17,399 nucleotides of DNA from Legionella genomosp. 1. GTDB lineage: Bacteria; Pseudomonadota; Gammaproteobacteria; Legionellales; Legionellaceae. The notes under the pieces are model-generated. The model saw only the letters and a list, made by a program, of their open reading frames with translations. It had not been told where the DNA came from and did no database searches. The position numbers and the translations under genes were made by a program. The DNA is taken from NCBI GenBank assembly GCA_945865355.1, contig CAMBDN010000024.1:1-17399 (forward strand). Reading direction: 5' to 3'. Of this stretch, positions 1 to 8,127 are shown one piece after another (positions within the stretch are counted from its first letter, which is position 1; each line of letters starts with the position of its first letter).

Positions 1-58
1 CATCTACGCTCATTCAACGACAAACTGTAAACAGTTAATTGCTCGTGCTATTGGGGAC

Positions 59-116
59 AAGTATGATTCTTGCTGAGGCAACGATTAGTTAAAAGTATGA
101 TTTTTACATGAGGCAA
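59..116. repeat. Imperfect direct repeat pair, 34-bp period
   Basis: Two copies of a roughly 23-base unit lie at 59-81 and 93-116. Both begin AAGTATGATT and end GAGGCAA, with a variable 6-7 base middle. They sit in the 293-bp stretch downstream of mutH, where I find no convincing gene. The rest of that stretch holds a 10-bp palindrome at 128-137 and a weak GGGGA/TCCCC inverted repeat at 176-198. The repeat could be a protein-binding pair or a remnant of a dispersed repeat. Nothing visible decides between these. Confidence 0.45.
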
Positions 117-293
117 TACGAGTGGGTAATTATAATTGTCGCTCATCACCACTTTGGGCTCATGCTAAATTATGAGGGGATACCTCAGCACGCTCCCCAG
201 AAAAAACCATTATAAAAGTAAGATAATCAATGGTGAGAGGGACTAAGCGATATTTATGCAACAACACCTTTTCTAAATTTGAGAACGAATAAA

Positions 294-959
294 TTAACTT
301 AAAACAGTCATCGTAAAACGGCTACGTAAATAAAACCCTCGGGGTAACGTCAATATTTTATCGCCAGCCTCATCAAAACCATAACATAATGACTTAGCAT
401 TCGCGGCCTTTGGTCTTACTTGCAAATAGTCACCCATGCTCGCATCAATGGATGCGAGCATGCCTGTGCTAATCATTAACGTCAACTCTGCCCAGTCCTT
501 GGCAAGAACAGACGCCTCCTCTACGCTTGGTGACCATAAAACGCCACGACCAATGCGACGATGCGGAAAAGGAATGCAACGATCACCTTCTATCGGCAGC
601 CATAATACCCGCCTTAATTTTGCAAAGCACTGAGACGTTTGCCATGTTTGTTTGTGAATGGTTAATAAAGGAATTGTTGTAACAAAGGTTGATTCGGCGG
701 GTTTCCCCAAATGATTCATGGGAATCGTTTTTAGCTCAATTCCAAGTGAACAAAAATCTGGAGAAGATTTATTGCCTGCTGTTGCCCCTAAGGCTAATTC
801 AATGGCTTGTCCTGCCCAACCCTTACGCTGAATTGGATGGCTTGGAATAGATAGCCCCAAAGACGTTGCCAATTGTGCAAAGCTTAGGCCCTCAATGGCT
901 TGGCAACGCGCTAACAACTCGTCTTCGGTTTGTAGCGTTTGTTTTGATAATAGGATCAT
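294..959 (-). CDS. mutH: DNA mismatch repair endonuclease MutH
   Basis: MutH is the methyl-directed mismatch-repair nicking enzyme. Activated by MutS and MutL, it cuts the unmethylated strand at hemimethylated GATC sites. The 221-residue product is close to the E. coli length of 229 and aligns along its whole length. The PD-(D/E)xK-type active site is intact: E54 in GQAIE, D68 in PDF, and E75 and K77 in GIELKTIP. K114 in the KLRRVLW segment matches a conserved lysine. The C-terminal blocks YLQVRPKAANAK and LTLPRGFYL are also present. The ATG start is preceded by AAGGG at a 7-base spacing. It lies 78 bp downstream of the channel gene on the same strand, and I see no clear terminator between them. 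A MutH of this type implies Dam methylation in the host, which is inferred from the family. Confidence 0.96.
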   Translation of the reverse strand: MILLSKQTLQTEDELLARCQAIEGLSFAQLATSLGLSIPSHPIQRKGWAGQAIELALGATAGNKSSPDFCSLGIELKTIPMNHLGKPAESTFVTTIPLLTIHKQTWQTSQCFAKLRRVLWLPIEGDRCIPFPHRRIGRGVLWSPSVEEASVLAKDWAELTLMISTGMLASIDASMGDYLQVRPKAANAKSLCYGFDEAGDKILTLPRGFYLRSRFTMTVLS

Positions 960-1037
960 CTTGACGCCCTTTTAGTCATAATAATACACCGCAAAGGAGA
1001 TCCAGTATTGCACTTCACTGCATGCAGGCTACATGTT

Positions 1038-3959
1038 TTAAGGTAGATCCTTGGTCTGCACTTCAACACTGTAGGGTGGAATTGGTGGCTTTATGCCAGA
1101 GGCCTTAAACTGTGCTGTAATTGCAAACAATACCTTAGAACGAATTTCAAAACGTGTGTATAGCTGCACGTTAATATAATAACGGATTTCAAATTCAATC
1201 AGTGCATCATCAATTTGCTTAAGAAATACTTGTGACGGCGGATCAGTTAAAACCTCTGGAATAATCGACAAGACATCAAAGATCAATTGCTGGATCAGTA
1301 GCGGATCATCATCACGACATACTTTAATGGGCACTACCGTTCTTATGATACTGTCTTGATGGGTCCAATTGGTGAATGGCTTATTAAATGTCTCCGCATT
1401 TGGGATGAGTACTTCCATATTATCCCAAGAAGAAACACGCATTGATCGTATGCCAATATGCGCAACGCGTCCTTCATACTCACCTAGCGTGATTAAATCA
1501 CCCTCACGTACCGGGCGTTCAATCAATAGCATCAGACCACCCACGATGTTACTCGCAAAATCACGCAATCCAAAGCCCATACCTACAGCAAGCCCTCCAA
1601 TCACCATAGACATCCCACTAAAATCTAAACCCAAAACCCTTAGCGTAATAAAGCTTCCTAGTAAAATAACGGCATATTGAGTAAATACAGAAAGGCTGTT
1701 ACGAATACCCACATCCTTTGCATTGCGATATAACCAGCGATAACAAAACTCCCTTGTCCACTTTGAGGCCCATATAAAAATGCTAAGAAGAATGAGAAAC
1801 TGAAACAGGCTAACTAAGGTAATGTGTATACCAGAAAGATTGATCAACGCTGCATGTCCAAACGTTTGAATCCCCTGCATGATCAAATCATCTGAATACC
1901 AACCAAATATTTGAAATAATAAAACGATACTCACTAAAATGAGAAAGACCCGTAAAATCTTATCCAGCGGTTTTAAAAAGACTTCAATCCACAACCACCC
2001 ATTGTGTAAAGACGAAATCATCCATTCTGACAACAACTCTAAACCATCAAAAAGTAAACCGCGCAATAAAACATAACCGGTAATTAACATCAGTAAATAG
2101 GCTTGGTAGCTACTCATGGTCCTTGCCAAATGAATATAGCCGACTAAACCAATAATTGCCGTGGTCAATAAGATGAGGGGCACAAGAACCGTCAGCAATG
2201 AAATAGCATTGCGAAAATACCTTTTTTTAGTTTTCAGCACTGGCCGTAAAAGGTATGGAATAACCTCCTTACTTTTCCACGCTACAATTGAGACCGCCAG
2301 GAGAAACAACATAAACATGCGGTTAAATATATCTTGCAGCAATAGTGATAATGGAAGTTGATGGCTAAATACCATTAAGGCTGTGGTCCAACCACCAATA
2401 AGAAATAACCATTTTAGACGATAATAGAGCCTAGCATCTTGGCCTGCCGACTCACGCAAGCTCTCCAATAGCACCAATCGAGCGATTAAAATCAAACTAC
2501 GAAATGTTATCCATACCAACAATAAACTCATGAGCAATTGATAATTATTGAATGGAATATGGTTCAAAAAGAACGTCAAGATAATAATTGCCAATGCAGT
2601 TAGATACGGTACGTTTCGATATATTAAAATTAAAATTCCATCAAAAAGATGCCCCGACAATCGCGATCGCTCATTGTCTAAATTCACTGAACGCAACAAC
2701 CGCCCTAAAGCGATCGCTGCAACTAAAATGAGTCCTAAGCTCACCCAATACAATGAAATTAACCAAAGGTCCTGCCACAAATAATTATCTCTCACTTTAA
2801 ATACCAGTGATTTACTGTAGTTGTATAATTTTGCGGGTATAAGCATGAGTTGGCTCATAATAGATGGCCAACTTTCTAGATGGTATTCAGTTAAACCTTG
2901 ACGAACTGATAATTGCCGCTTTAACTGTAGCTGCTTTTTTTCATAATCTTTTTGTAATATTTGTTGCTGCGTCTGAAGCTCAGAAAGACGCAGCGACGCT
3001 GTTTTCTGGATATTTAAATATTGTTGTCTTAACTGACTATCAGATAACAAAAGTTGTTCGTGCTGGAGCAGCACGACCATTTTTTTTAATGATGACTCTA
3101 TTGTCATCAATTGATTGATCGCACTTTTATACGTGTCTGTTACGGATTGAATGGTCTTAACATCTTGATTTCTAATCAATAAATATTCGGCATTGATCAA
3201 TTTTTTTTGGATTTCAAGCTCAGTAATACGATACTGAATAAGGATGATGGCTTGATTATTCAGCAGTAGCTTTGACTCATGATTCAGGGTTGTTTTGAAA
3301 TCTGCTGTTGATTTTTTTCCTTGTTGCAACTCAACATTTTTAAGATACAAATTTCCACGCGTTTGCTCAAGCACACTGATTCTTTTGCGCAATCCATCCA
3401 GGCGCTGCTGCTCATCAATTTTTGCTTGCCACACATCCAGTTGTCGACATTCAGCCCCCAACGCATCTTCATAACGATGCGCCAGAGCCAAGTTATCTGT
3501 AATGAGTTCTATGGTTTTATTATTGACTTCATTGAGGGTATTAATTTTACTTATTTGTTCTTGTATATCCATCCCATCGGAACGACCAAGTGGCATTTGT
3601 TGCAATTTTTTTAATCGCAATGACAGATTTTGTCGTTGTTTGATTTGGTTGGCGAGAAAACTGTCTAAACTTGCAATTTTTGCTTCAATAAGCGCCATCA
3701 TGGCTTTGTTTTGCTGTTTTTTCTGTGTTAATCCACGTTGATCATTGGGCTGTTCAAATGGTAATTTTTTCTCATTGTTGGCAATCGCTAAATTAATTTT
3801 TTCTTGAGCAAGGTATTCAATTAATTTGCCAGTACTATCATCTTGTTGCGCAAAAGATAAACTTGTACCCGCTATGGAAAGCAGGCCACTTAAAAAAGTG
3901 GCCAAAAAGAAAAATTTATTTTGCCTGAATAGTCGATGCAAGGCGTATCCCCAATTCAC
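1038..3959 (-). CDS. MscK/KefA-type large mechanosensitive channel
   Basis: This is a large MscS-superfamily channel of the inner membrane that would release ions or solutes on hypo-osmotic shock. The N-terminus is a signal peptide (about residues 10-38, ending SFAQ). A periplasmic region rich in Gln, Leu and Lys follows to about 360 and looks like coiled coil. About eleven membrane segments lie between about 395 and 815. The last is the pore helix at about 788-804, followed by ERPVREGDLI and the cytoplasmic MscS beta domain. At 973 residues it is somewhat shorter than E. coli MscK (about 1120). The start is uncertain: the GTG at 3959 has no Shine-Dalgarno sequence, while a TTG at 3941 (residue 7) follows GGGGA by 6 bases and would still leave a good signal peptide. 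Either start lies inside the end of aspS, so translational coupling is likely. Whether it is potassium-dependent like MscK cannot be told. Confidence 0.88.
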   Translation of the reverse strand: MNWGYALHRLFRQNKFFFLATFLSGLLSIAGTSLSFAQQDDSTGKLIEYLAQEKINLAIANNEKKLPFEQPNDQRGLTQKKQQNKAMMALIEAKIASLDSFLANQIKQRQNLSLRLKKLQQMPLGRSDGMDIQEQISKINTLNEVNNKTIELITDNLALAHRYEDALGAECRQLDVWQAKIDEQQRLDGLRKRISVLEQTRGNLYLKNVELQQGKKSTADFKTTLNHESKLLLNNQAIILIQYRITELEIQKKLINAEYLLIRNQDVKTIQSVTDTYKSAINQLMTIESSLKKMVVLLQHEQLLLSDSQLRQQYLNIQKTASLRLSELQTQQQILQKDYEKKQLQLKRQLSVRQGLTEYHLESWPSIMSQLMLIPAKLYNYSKSLVFKVRDNYLWQDLWLISLYWVSLGLILVAAIALGRLLRSVNLDNERSRLSGHLFDGILILIYRNVPYLTALAIIILTFFLNHIPFNNYQLLMSLLLVWITFRSLILIARLVLLESLRESAGQDARLYYRLKWLFLIGGWTTALMVFSHQLPLSLLLQDIFNRMFMLFLLAVSIVAWKSKEVIPYLLRPVLKTKKRYFRNAISLLTVLVPLILLTTAIIGLVGYIHLARTMSSYQAYLLMLITGYVLLRGLLFDGLELLSEWMISSLHNGWLWIEVFLKPLDKILRVFLILVSIVLLFQIFGWYSDDLIMQGIQTFGHAALINLSGIHITLVSLFQFLILLSIFIWASKWTREFCYRWLYRNAKDVGIRNSLSVFTQYAVILLGSFITLRVLGLDFSGMSMVIGGLAVGMGFGLRDFASNIVGGLMLLIERPVREGDLITLGEYEGRVAHIGIRSMRVSSWDNMEVLIPNAETFNKPFTNWTHQDSIIRTVVPIKVCRDDDPLLIQQLIFDVLSIIPEVLTDPPSQVFLKQIDDALIEFEIRYYINVQLYTRFEIRSKVLFAITAQFKASGIKPPIPPYSVEVQTKDLP

Positions 3960-5697
3960 TCAGTTGAGTACTGCCAACCCGAGCTGGCGCACTCGTTAAT
4001 AAACAGGAAGCAGATTGCGTTTTTGGGAAAGCGATCACATCACGAATAGAGCTTGAAGCCGTCAATAACATAGCGAGACGATCTATCCCGAGAGCGATGC
4101 CACCGTGTGGCGGACAACCCAATTGTAACGCATCAAGTAAAAATCCAAATTTATCACGCGCTTCGTCTTCTTCGATACCCAGCAATCCAAATACGGTTTG
4201 CTGCAACTCAGGCTGATGAATACGAATAGAGCCGCCACCAATCTCATAACCATTAATGACAATGTCGTACGCTTTTGCTAACGATGCCGCTGGATTTTCG
4301 ACCAGCGCTTCTTTAGATAGCTGTTGTGGCGAGGTAAATGGATGGTGCATGGCCTGTAATCGTTTATTAGTGTTATCAAGCTCAAACATTGGCCAGTCAA
4401 CAACCCACAAAAGTTTCCAACCGTCTTCGACCAAGTGACAATCATGACCCAATTTTACGCGTAATGCGCCCATGGACTCGTTAACCACTTTTGCTTTATC
4501 GGCTCCAAAGAAAATAACATCGCCATCCGCCGCATTCATCCTATCAAGAATAGCGTTGACCGTCTGCTCAGATAAAAATTTAACGATCGGAGATTGCAGG
4601 CCTTGAATGCCTTGCTGCCTATCGTTAACTTTAATATAGGCGAGACCTTTAGCACCATAAATACCAACAAACTCACCATATCCATCCAATTCCTTACGGC
4701 TCAACTGACAGCCATTAGGAAGCTTTAACGCAACCACCCGTCCCGCCGTGTCACTAGCGGCTGAAGCAAATACGTTAAACGAACAATCACGAACCAAATC
4801 ATCAATATCAACAAGCTCTAAAGGTATACGTAAATCGGGTTTGTCACTACCAAAACGACGCATCGCTTCGGCATAAGACATCCTCGGTAATGTCTCTGGC
4901 AATTTAACATTGAGAATTTCTAGGAAGACATCCTTTAGCATCCCCTCAATCAGTTGCAATATTGCTTCTTCATCAATAAACGACATCTCGATATCAAGCT
5001 GGGTAAATTCGGGCTGACGATCCGCTCGTAAATCTTCATCACGAAAACATCGAACAACTTGATAATATTTATCAAATCCCGACATCATCAATAACTGTTT
5101 GAACAATTGCGGCGATTGTGGCAACGCATAAAATTCACCGGGGTGAACACGTGATGGAACCAAGTAATCGCGAGCGCCTTCAGGTGTCGCTTTTGTCAGC
5201 ATAGGGGTTTCTATATCAACAAACCCTTGGACGTTCAAATGCGTTCGAATACAACGAACCAAGTTGTGGCGCAAGGTAATTTTCTCTTGCATCTCAGTAC
5301 GACGCAAATCAATATAACGATACCGGTAACGTAAATCTTCATTCACTGTCTGAAAATCATCGGGCAGAAATGGTGGTGTTTCTGACCGATTTAGAATATC
5401 AAGAAACGAGCCAACAATCTCAATTTGCCCTGTGGCCATTTTGTCGTTCACCATCCCAGCTGGACGATGACGAACGTGACCTCTTACTCGCACAACAAAC
5501 TCATGCCGAAGCGTTTCTGCTACAGAAAAAACATCTGATAATTCAGGCTCATAAACAACTTGTACCAGCCCTGAACTATCTCGGATATCAAGAAAAATAA
5601 CGCCCCCATGGTCGCGACGATTATGCACCCAACCACAGACGTTGGTTTCAGTTTCTATCATCGATGCATTAACTTCAGAGCAATAGTGTGATCTCAT
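3916..5697 (-). CDS. aspS: Aspartyl-tRNA synthetase, probably non-discriminating (Asp/Asn)
   Basis: This class IIb synthetase attaches aspartate to tRNA. Its 593 residues match the bacterial type (E. coli 590). The order is an N-terminal OB-fold anticodon domain (about 1-105), a catalytic core with class II motif 2 (FRDEDLRADRQPEFTQLD, 218-235), an inserted GAD domain (about 290-410) and motif 3 (GGIALGIDRLAMLL, 532-545). In the anticodon domain it has His30 (RRDHGG) and Gly81 (RPAGM), as in the Pseudomonas non-discriminating enzyme; discriminating enzymes such as E. coli's have Leu and Lys there. It may therefore also make Asp-tRNAAsn for GatCAB amidation. Its ATG overlaps the DUF502 stop as ATGA, and its end overlaps the channel gene. 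AspRS identity is certain; the tRNA specificity is inferred from two residues. Confidence 0.98.
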   Translation of the reverse strand: MRSHYCSEVNASMIETETNVCGWVHNRRDHGGVIFLDIRDSSGLVQVVYEPELSDVFSVAETLRHEFVVRVRGHVRHRPAGMVNDKMATGQIEIVGSFLDILNRSETPPFLPDDFQTVNEDLRYRYRYIDLRRTEMQEKITLRHNLVRCIRTHLNVQGFVDIETPMLTKATPEGARDYLVPSRVHPGEFYALPQSPQLFKQLLMMSGFDKYYQVVRCFRDEDLRADRQPEFTQLDIEMSFIDEEAILQLIEGMLKDVFLEILNVKLPETLPRMSYAEAMRRFGSDKPDLRIPLELVDIDDLVRDCSFNVFASAASDTAGRVVALKLPNGCQLSRKELDGYGEFVGIYGAKGLAYIKVNDRQQGIQGLQSPIVKFLSEQTVNAILDRMNAADGDVIFFGADKAKVVNESMGALRVKLGHDCHLVEDGWKLLWVVDWPMFELDNTNKRLQAMHHPFTSPQQLSKEALVENPAASLAKAYDIVINGYEIGGGSIRIHQPELQQTVFGLLGIEEDEARDKFGFLLDALQLGCPPHGGIALGIDRLAMLLTASSSIRDVIAFPKTQSASCLLTSAPARVGSTQLSELGIRLASTIQAK

Positions 5698-6335
5698 ATA
5701 TCCGCCTTACTACGTGTTGTAAATGCAGCAGGATTAACCGGCTGCATCATTCCCAAAGAAATAATAAATTTTAATGCCTCATCAATCGTCATCGTCAATT
5801 CGATAACATCCGATTTAGGAACCATCATCAGAAACCCTGAAGTAGGATTTGGAGTGGTTGGTATAAAGATAGATAATAGATCCTGGCTGATATTTGCATT
5901 CATATCAGGGGTAGCAACGCCCGTTTGAAAGGCAATGCTCCATAATCCCTTGCGAGGATATTCCACTAAAAGGACCTTACGAAAAGCTTGGCTATTGGTA
6001 GCAAAAATAGCCTGTATAATCTGTTTGCTTGCATTATAAATTGAGCGAACCAATGGTATTTTATCTAAAATCGCCTCACTCCATGTCACTAATCGTTGTC
6101 CAAAAAAATTAGTGGCTATAATCCCTGTAACCAGCAATAACAACAAGGAAAGAAGTACACCAAACCCGGGAATACGCACACCGAACATTTGTTCGGGTTG
6201 ATAAGCCTTCGGCAACAGTGAAATGGTTTGATCCAGTAAATCTACAATGAAATGTAAAATAACAAACGTGGCGAGGATAGGCAGCCAAACAACCAAGCCT
6301 GCAAGTAGATAACTACGAAAAGATACATTCTTCAA
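5694..6335 (-). CDS. DUF502 family inner-membrane protein
   Basis: The 213-residue product belongs to the DUF502 family, which has no settled function. Two membrane segments are visible at about residues 9-33 and 57-76, followed by a soluble C-terminal domain. The segment KIPLVRSIYNASKQI (about 92-106) is typical of the family, as is the later TPNPTSGFLMMVPKSDV block. The only reasonable start is a TTG. It is preceded by AAGGTG at 7 bases and overlaps the fmdB stop as TTGA. Its own stop overlaps the aspS start by four bases, so fmdB, this gene and aspS look translationally coupled. The same fmdB - DUF502 - aspS order is familiar from other gammaproteobacteria (from memory). A role linked to translation is suggested only by the neighbours. 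Confidence 0.9.
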   Translation of the reverse strand: MKNVSFRSYLLAGLVVWLPILATFVILHFIVDLLDQTISLLPKAYQPEQMFGVRIPGFGVLLSLLLLLVTGIIATNFFGQRLVTWSEAILDKIPLVRSIYNASKQIIQAIFATNSQAFRKVLLVEYPRKGLWSIAFQTGVATPDMNANISQDLLSIFIPTTPNPTSGFLMMVPKSDVIELTMTIDEALKFIISLGMMQPVNPAAFTTRSKADI

Positions 6336-6634
6336 TCGCTTTCACCTTTACTGGTACTACTCGAGGTAGCTGATGACTCAGACACCTTTGTTTCAGCACT
6401 TTTTACAACAGGAGTTTCAGCACTTCCAGCTGATTTTTGTTCGGGTTTACCCTTGTTTTTAAAATCAGTTGCGTACCACCCACTACCTTTCAATTGGAAG
6501 CCAGCAGCGGATACCAACCTTACTGCGGTTTCTTTAGAACAATTAGGACATTGCTTAACCGGTTCATCACTCATCTTCTGCAAAAAGTCAAATTGATGAT
6601 GGCAACTTTTACACTGATACTCATAAATTGGCAT
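6332..6634 (-). CDS. FmdB-family zinc-ribbon protein
   Basis: This small protein (100 residues from the ATG) opens with MPIYEYQC, the classic FmdB/CxxC_CXXC_SSSS start. A zinc ribbon is formed by C8-x2-C11 and C29-x2-C32. GSGWYATDF follows, which is also typical of the family. The tail from about residue 60 is a low-complexity run of Lys, Ser, Glu and Thr and is probably disordered. A TTG lies one codon upstream, but the ATG is preferred because GGAG stands 8 bases before it. It is the first gene of the block that runs into aspS. The biochemical role of the family is unclear; regulatory annotations derive from formamidase regulator FmdB and should not be taken as function here. Confidence 0.92.
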   Translation of the reverse strand: MPIYEYQCKSCHHQFDFLQKMSDEPVKQCPNCSKETAVRLVSAAGFQLKGSGWYATDFKNKGKPEQKSAGSAETPVVKSAETKVSESSATSSSTSKGESD

Positions 6635-6706
6635 CAAAAATACTCCGTAAAATCAAATAATTCAGTTCTTAAAGTGGATAAAATAAAAACAGAATAACAA
6701 TCTGCG

Positions 6707-6735
6707 ATTATAGCTAACAATGTCAGGAGGAACAA
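6707..6735 (-). promoter_or_regulatory. Candidate promoter for fmdB-DUF502-aspS-channel
   Basis: Read on the minus strand, a perfect -10 box TATAAT (6707-6712) follows a partial -35 box TTGTTC (6730-6735) at a 17-base spacing. Transcription would begin near 6700 and leave a leader of about 65 bases before the fmdB ATG. It is the best promoter-like sequence in the gap between bioD and fmdB. The -35 match is weak (three of six), so the call rests on the -10 box, the spacing and the position. Confidence 0.5.
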
Positions 6736-6757
6736 TGGTTCTTTGAACACAAGGGAG

Positions 6758-7408
6758 TTACAAATATTGGATGACATCTCCGTTAATTCCACCACCATAG
6801 GGAATTGTTGCCAACAGTGGCCCGCTCAGCTTTTGTGACAAAGTAGCAATATTTTCTGACAAAGCCTGCATCTCTTGATCAAGGCAATTGGCGATCCACC
6901 CAACAAAAGCAATTTGGTGGGACTTTAAGGCGACCTCCGTTAAGAGGGCGTGGTTTAAACACCCCAAGCGCATACCAACCACTAAAATAACCGGCATCTG
7001 GCTATATGATAGAAAATCAAGCCAGGTCTCGTCGTCGTTGAGTGGGGCCATGAGGCCCCCTGCCCCTTCAACCAATAAATAATCTGAATCAGCGAATGAC
7101 TTATCGTTACAAAAATCAGCAACAACTCTTGCCGATACTGTTTCACCAGCCTCTCTTGCCGCTAAATGAGGTGAAATGGGCAGCTTAAAGCGCCAAGCGC
7201 AAATTTGTTGGGATAAATTGCCATTGTGACGCTGCAAGTGCAAGGCATCTTCACTCACCAACTGCCCATCCTGCTCTATACAGCCGCTAGCTACAGGCTT
7301 TATGGCCATCGCGCGTTGATTATTATCTTTAAGATCATCTAATAATTGACAAGTAACGTACGTTTTTCCACAATCGGTATCAGTACCTGTAATAAAATAA
7401 CGCTTCAT
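6758..7408 (-). CDS. bioD: Dethiobiotin synthetase BioD
   Basis: BioD closes the ureido ring of dethiobiotin from 7,8-diaminopelargonic acid, CO2 and ATP in the cytoplasm. The 216-residue product (E. coli 225) begins with the P-loop GTDTDCGKT (residues 8-16). It carries KPVASG (lysine near the P-loop that binds substrate in the family), VEGAGG, and the long conserved stretch VVGMRLGCLNHALLT. The ATG overlaps the bioH stop as ATGA, so it is the last gene of bioBFHD. No strong terminator follows it. Identity is not in doubt. Confidence 0.97.
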   Translation of the reverse strand: MKRYFITGTDTDCGKTYVTCQLLDDLKDNNQRAMAIKPVASGCIEQDGQLVSEDALHLQRHNGNLSQQICAWRFKLPISPHLAAREAGETVSARVVADFCNDKSFADSDYLLVEGAGGLMAPLNDDETWLDFLSYSQMPVILVVGMRLGCLNHALLTEVALKSHQIAFVGWIANCLDQEMQALSENIATLSQKLSGPLLATIPYGGGINGDVIQYL

Positions 7409-8127
7409 TTTAAAAACGCCTCTAAAGCTGTAATAAATTCGGTAGGATGTGATAAAAAAGGCACGTGCGCTGCCTTTGCAAACATGATGTAATTAAATTG
7501 AGGATAGATTTTATTCATCGTTGTCATCGTCATACGAGGGGTAATTGCATCTAAGCGGCCAAACATATAACAAACGGGTATTGTGAGTGCTGTTAGGTCC
7601 TGACGTAAATCCCAAGTAATCAACAACTCAAGGCCTGATTGCAATCCAATGAGCGAGGGGGTTTGACCCATGGCGTCAACATGCATCGTCTGTCCGTGTA
7701 ATTGTAACTGAATGAATGCAGCTAATGTTTGATGCGGATGAGTCGCCAAATTCTGATAAAACGATTTGATCACGCGTTCCTCGATCCCAGGCCATTTACC
7801 TTCTCGAAGAAAACGCGGTGAAGAAGAAATATTAACCAAATGAGTGACCTGTTGCGGTGCTTCGATAGCGAGCCTTGTTGCATACAAACCACCCATTGAC
7901 CAACCCAGCAGGGAAAATTTCTTAGGTAACTTTTCTAACGCACGCACCTTAAAGTCCTCCCACTCCATAGGAGGGGTCAGACCAAATCCTGGTAAATCAA
8001 CCAGATAGAGCTGATATTTTTCTAATAACTCAGGCAATAAGGGAAACCAAATTTTCGAATCAAATCCCCAACCATGGAATAAAACAACGGGCTCACCGCT
8101 ACCGTAGACACTGATATTGATGGTCAT
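7405..8127 (-). CDS. bioH: Pimeloyl-[ACP] methyl ester esterase BioH
   Basis: BioH removes the methyl group from pimeloyl-ACP methyl ester and so ends the chain-building stage of biotin synthesis. It is an alpha/beta hydrolase. FHGWGF forms the oxyanion side, the nucleophile elbow is GWSMGG with Ser77, Asp193 is in GRLDAITP, and His221 is in AAHVPFLSHP, giving a complete triad (numbering from the start chosen here). A GTG five codons upstream (8142) is possible. The ATG at 8127 is preferred because it makes a four-base ATGA overlap with the bioF stop, the same junction seen at bioH/bioD. Neither start has a Shine-Dalgarno sequence, which fits coupling. In E. coli bioH lies outside the bio operon, whereas here it sits inside it, where bioC might otherwise be. 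An alternative, BioH-like hydrolase is less likely given the context. Confidence 0.93.
   Translation of the reverse strand: MTINISVYGSGEPVVLFHGWGFDSKIWFPLLPELLEKYQLYLVDLPGFGLTPPMEWEDFKVRALEKLPKKFSLLGWSMGGLYATRLAIEAPQQVTHLVNISSSPRFLREGKWPGIEERVIKSFYQNLATHPHQTLAAFIQLQLHGQTMHVDAMGQTPSLIGLQSGLELLITWDLRQDLTALTIPVCYMFGRLDAITPRMTMTTMNKIYPQFNYIMFAKAAHVPFLSHPTEFITALEAFLK

Noticed and set aside
1..30. Plus-strand frame open from the left edge, ending in TAA at 28-30
   Set aside because: Only nine codons are visible and they show no recognisable motif, so it cannot be called the end of a gene.
176..198. GGGGA/TCCCC inverted repeat next to a run of A's, considered as a terminator for mutH
   Set aside because: The stem is only 5 bp with a 13-base loop, and on the minus strand the T-run precedes the stem, the wrong order for a terminator.
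1018..1027. Perfect 10-bp palindrome CTGCATGCAG between the channel gene and mutH
   Set aside because: It has no loop, T-run or second copy, and palindromes this short are expected by chance.
6724..6737. GAAC/GTTC hairpin downstream of bioD
   Set aside because: The 4-bp stem lacks a T-run and overlaps the proposed -35 box, so it is not a terminator.
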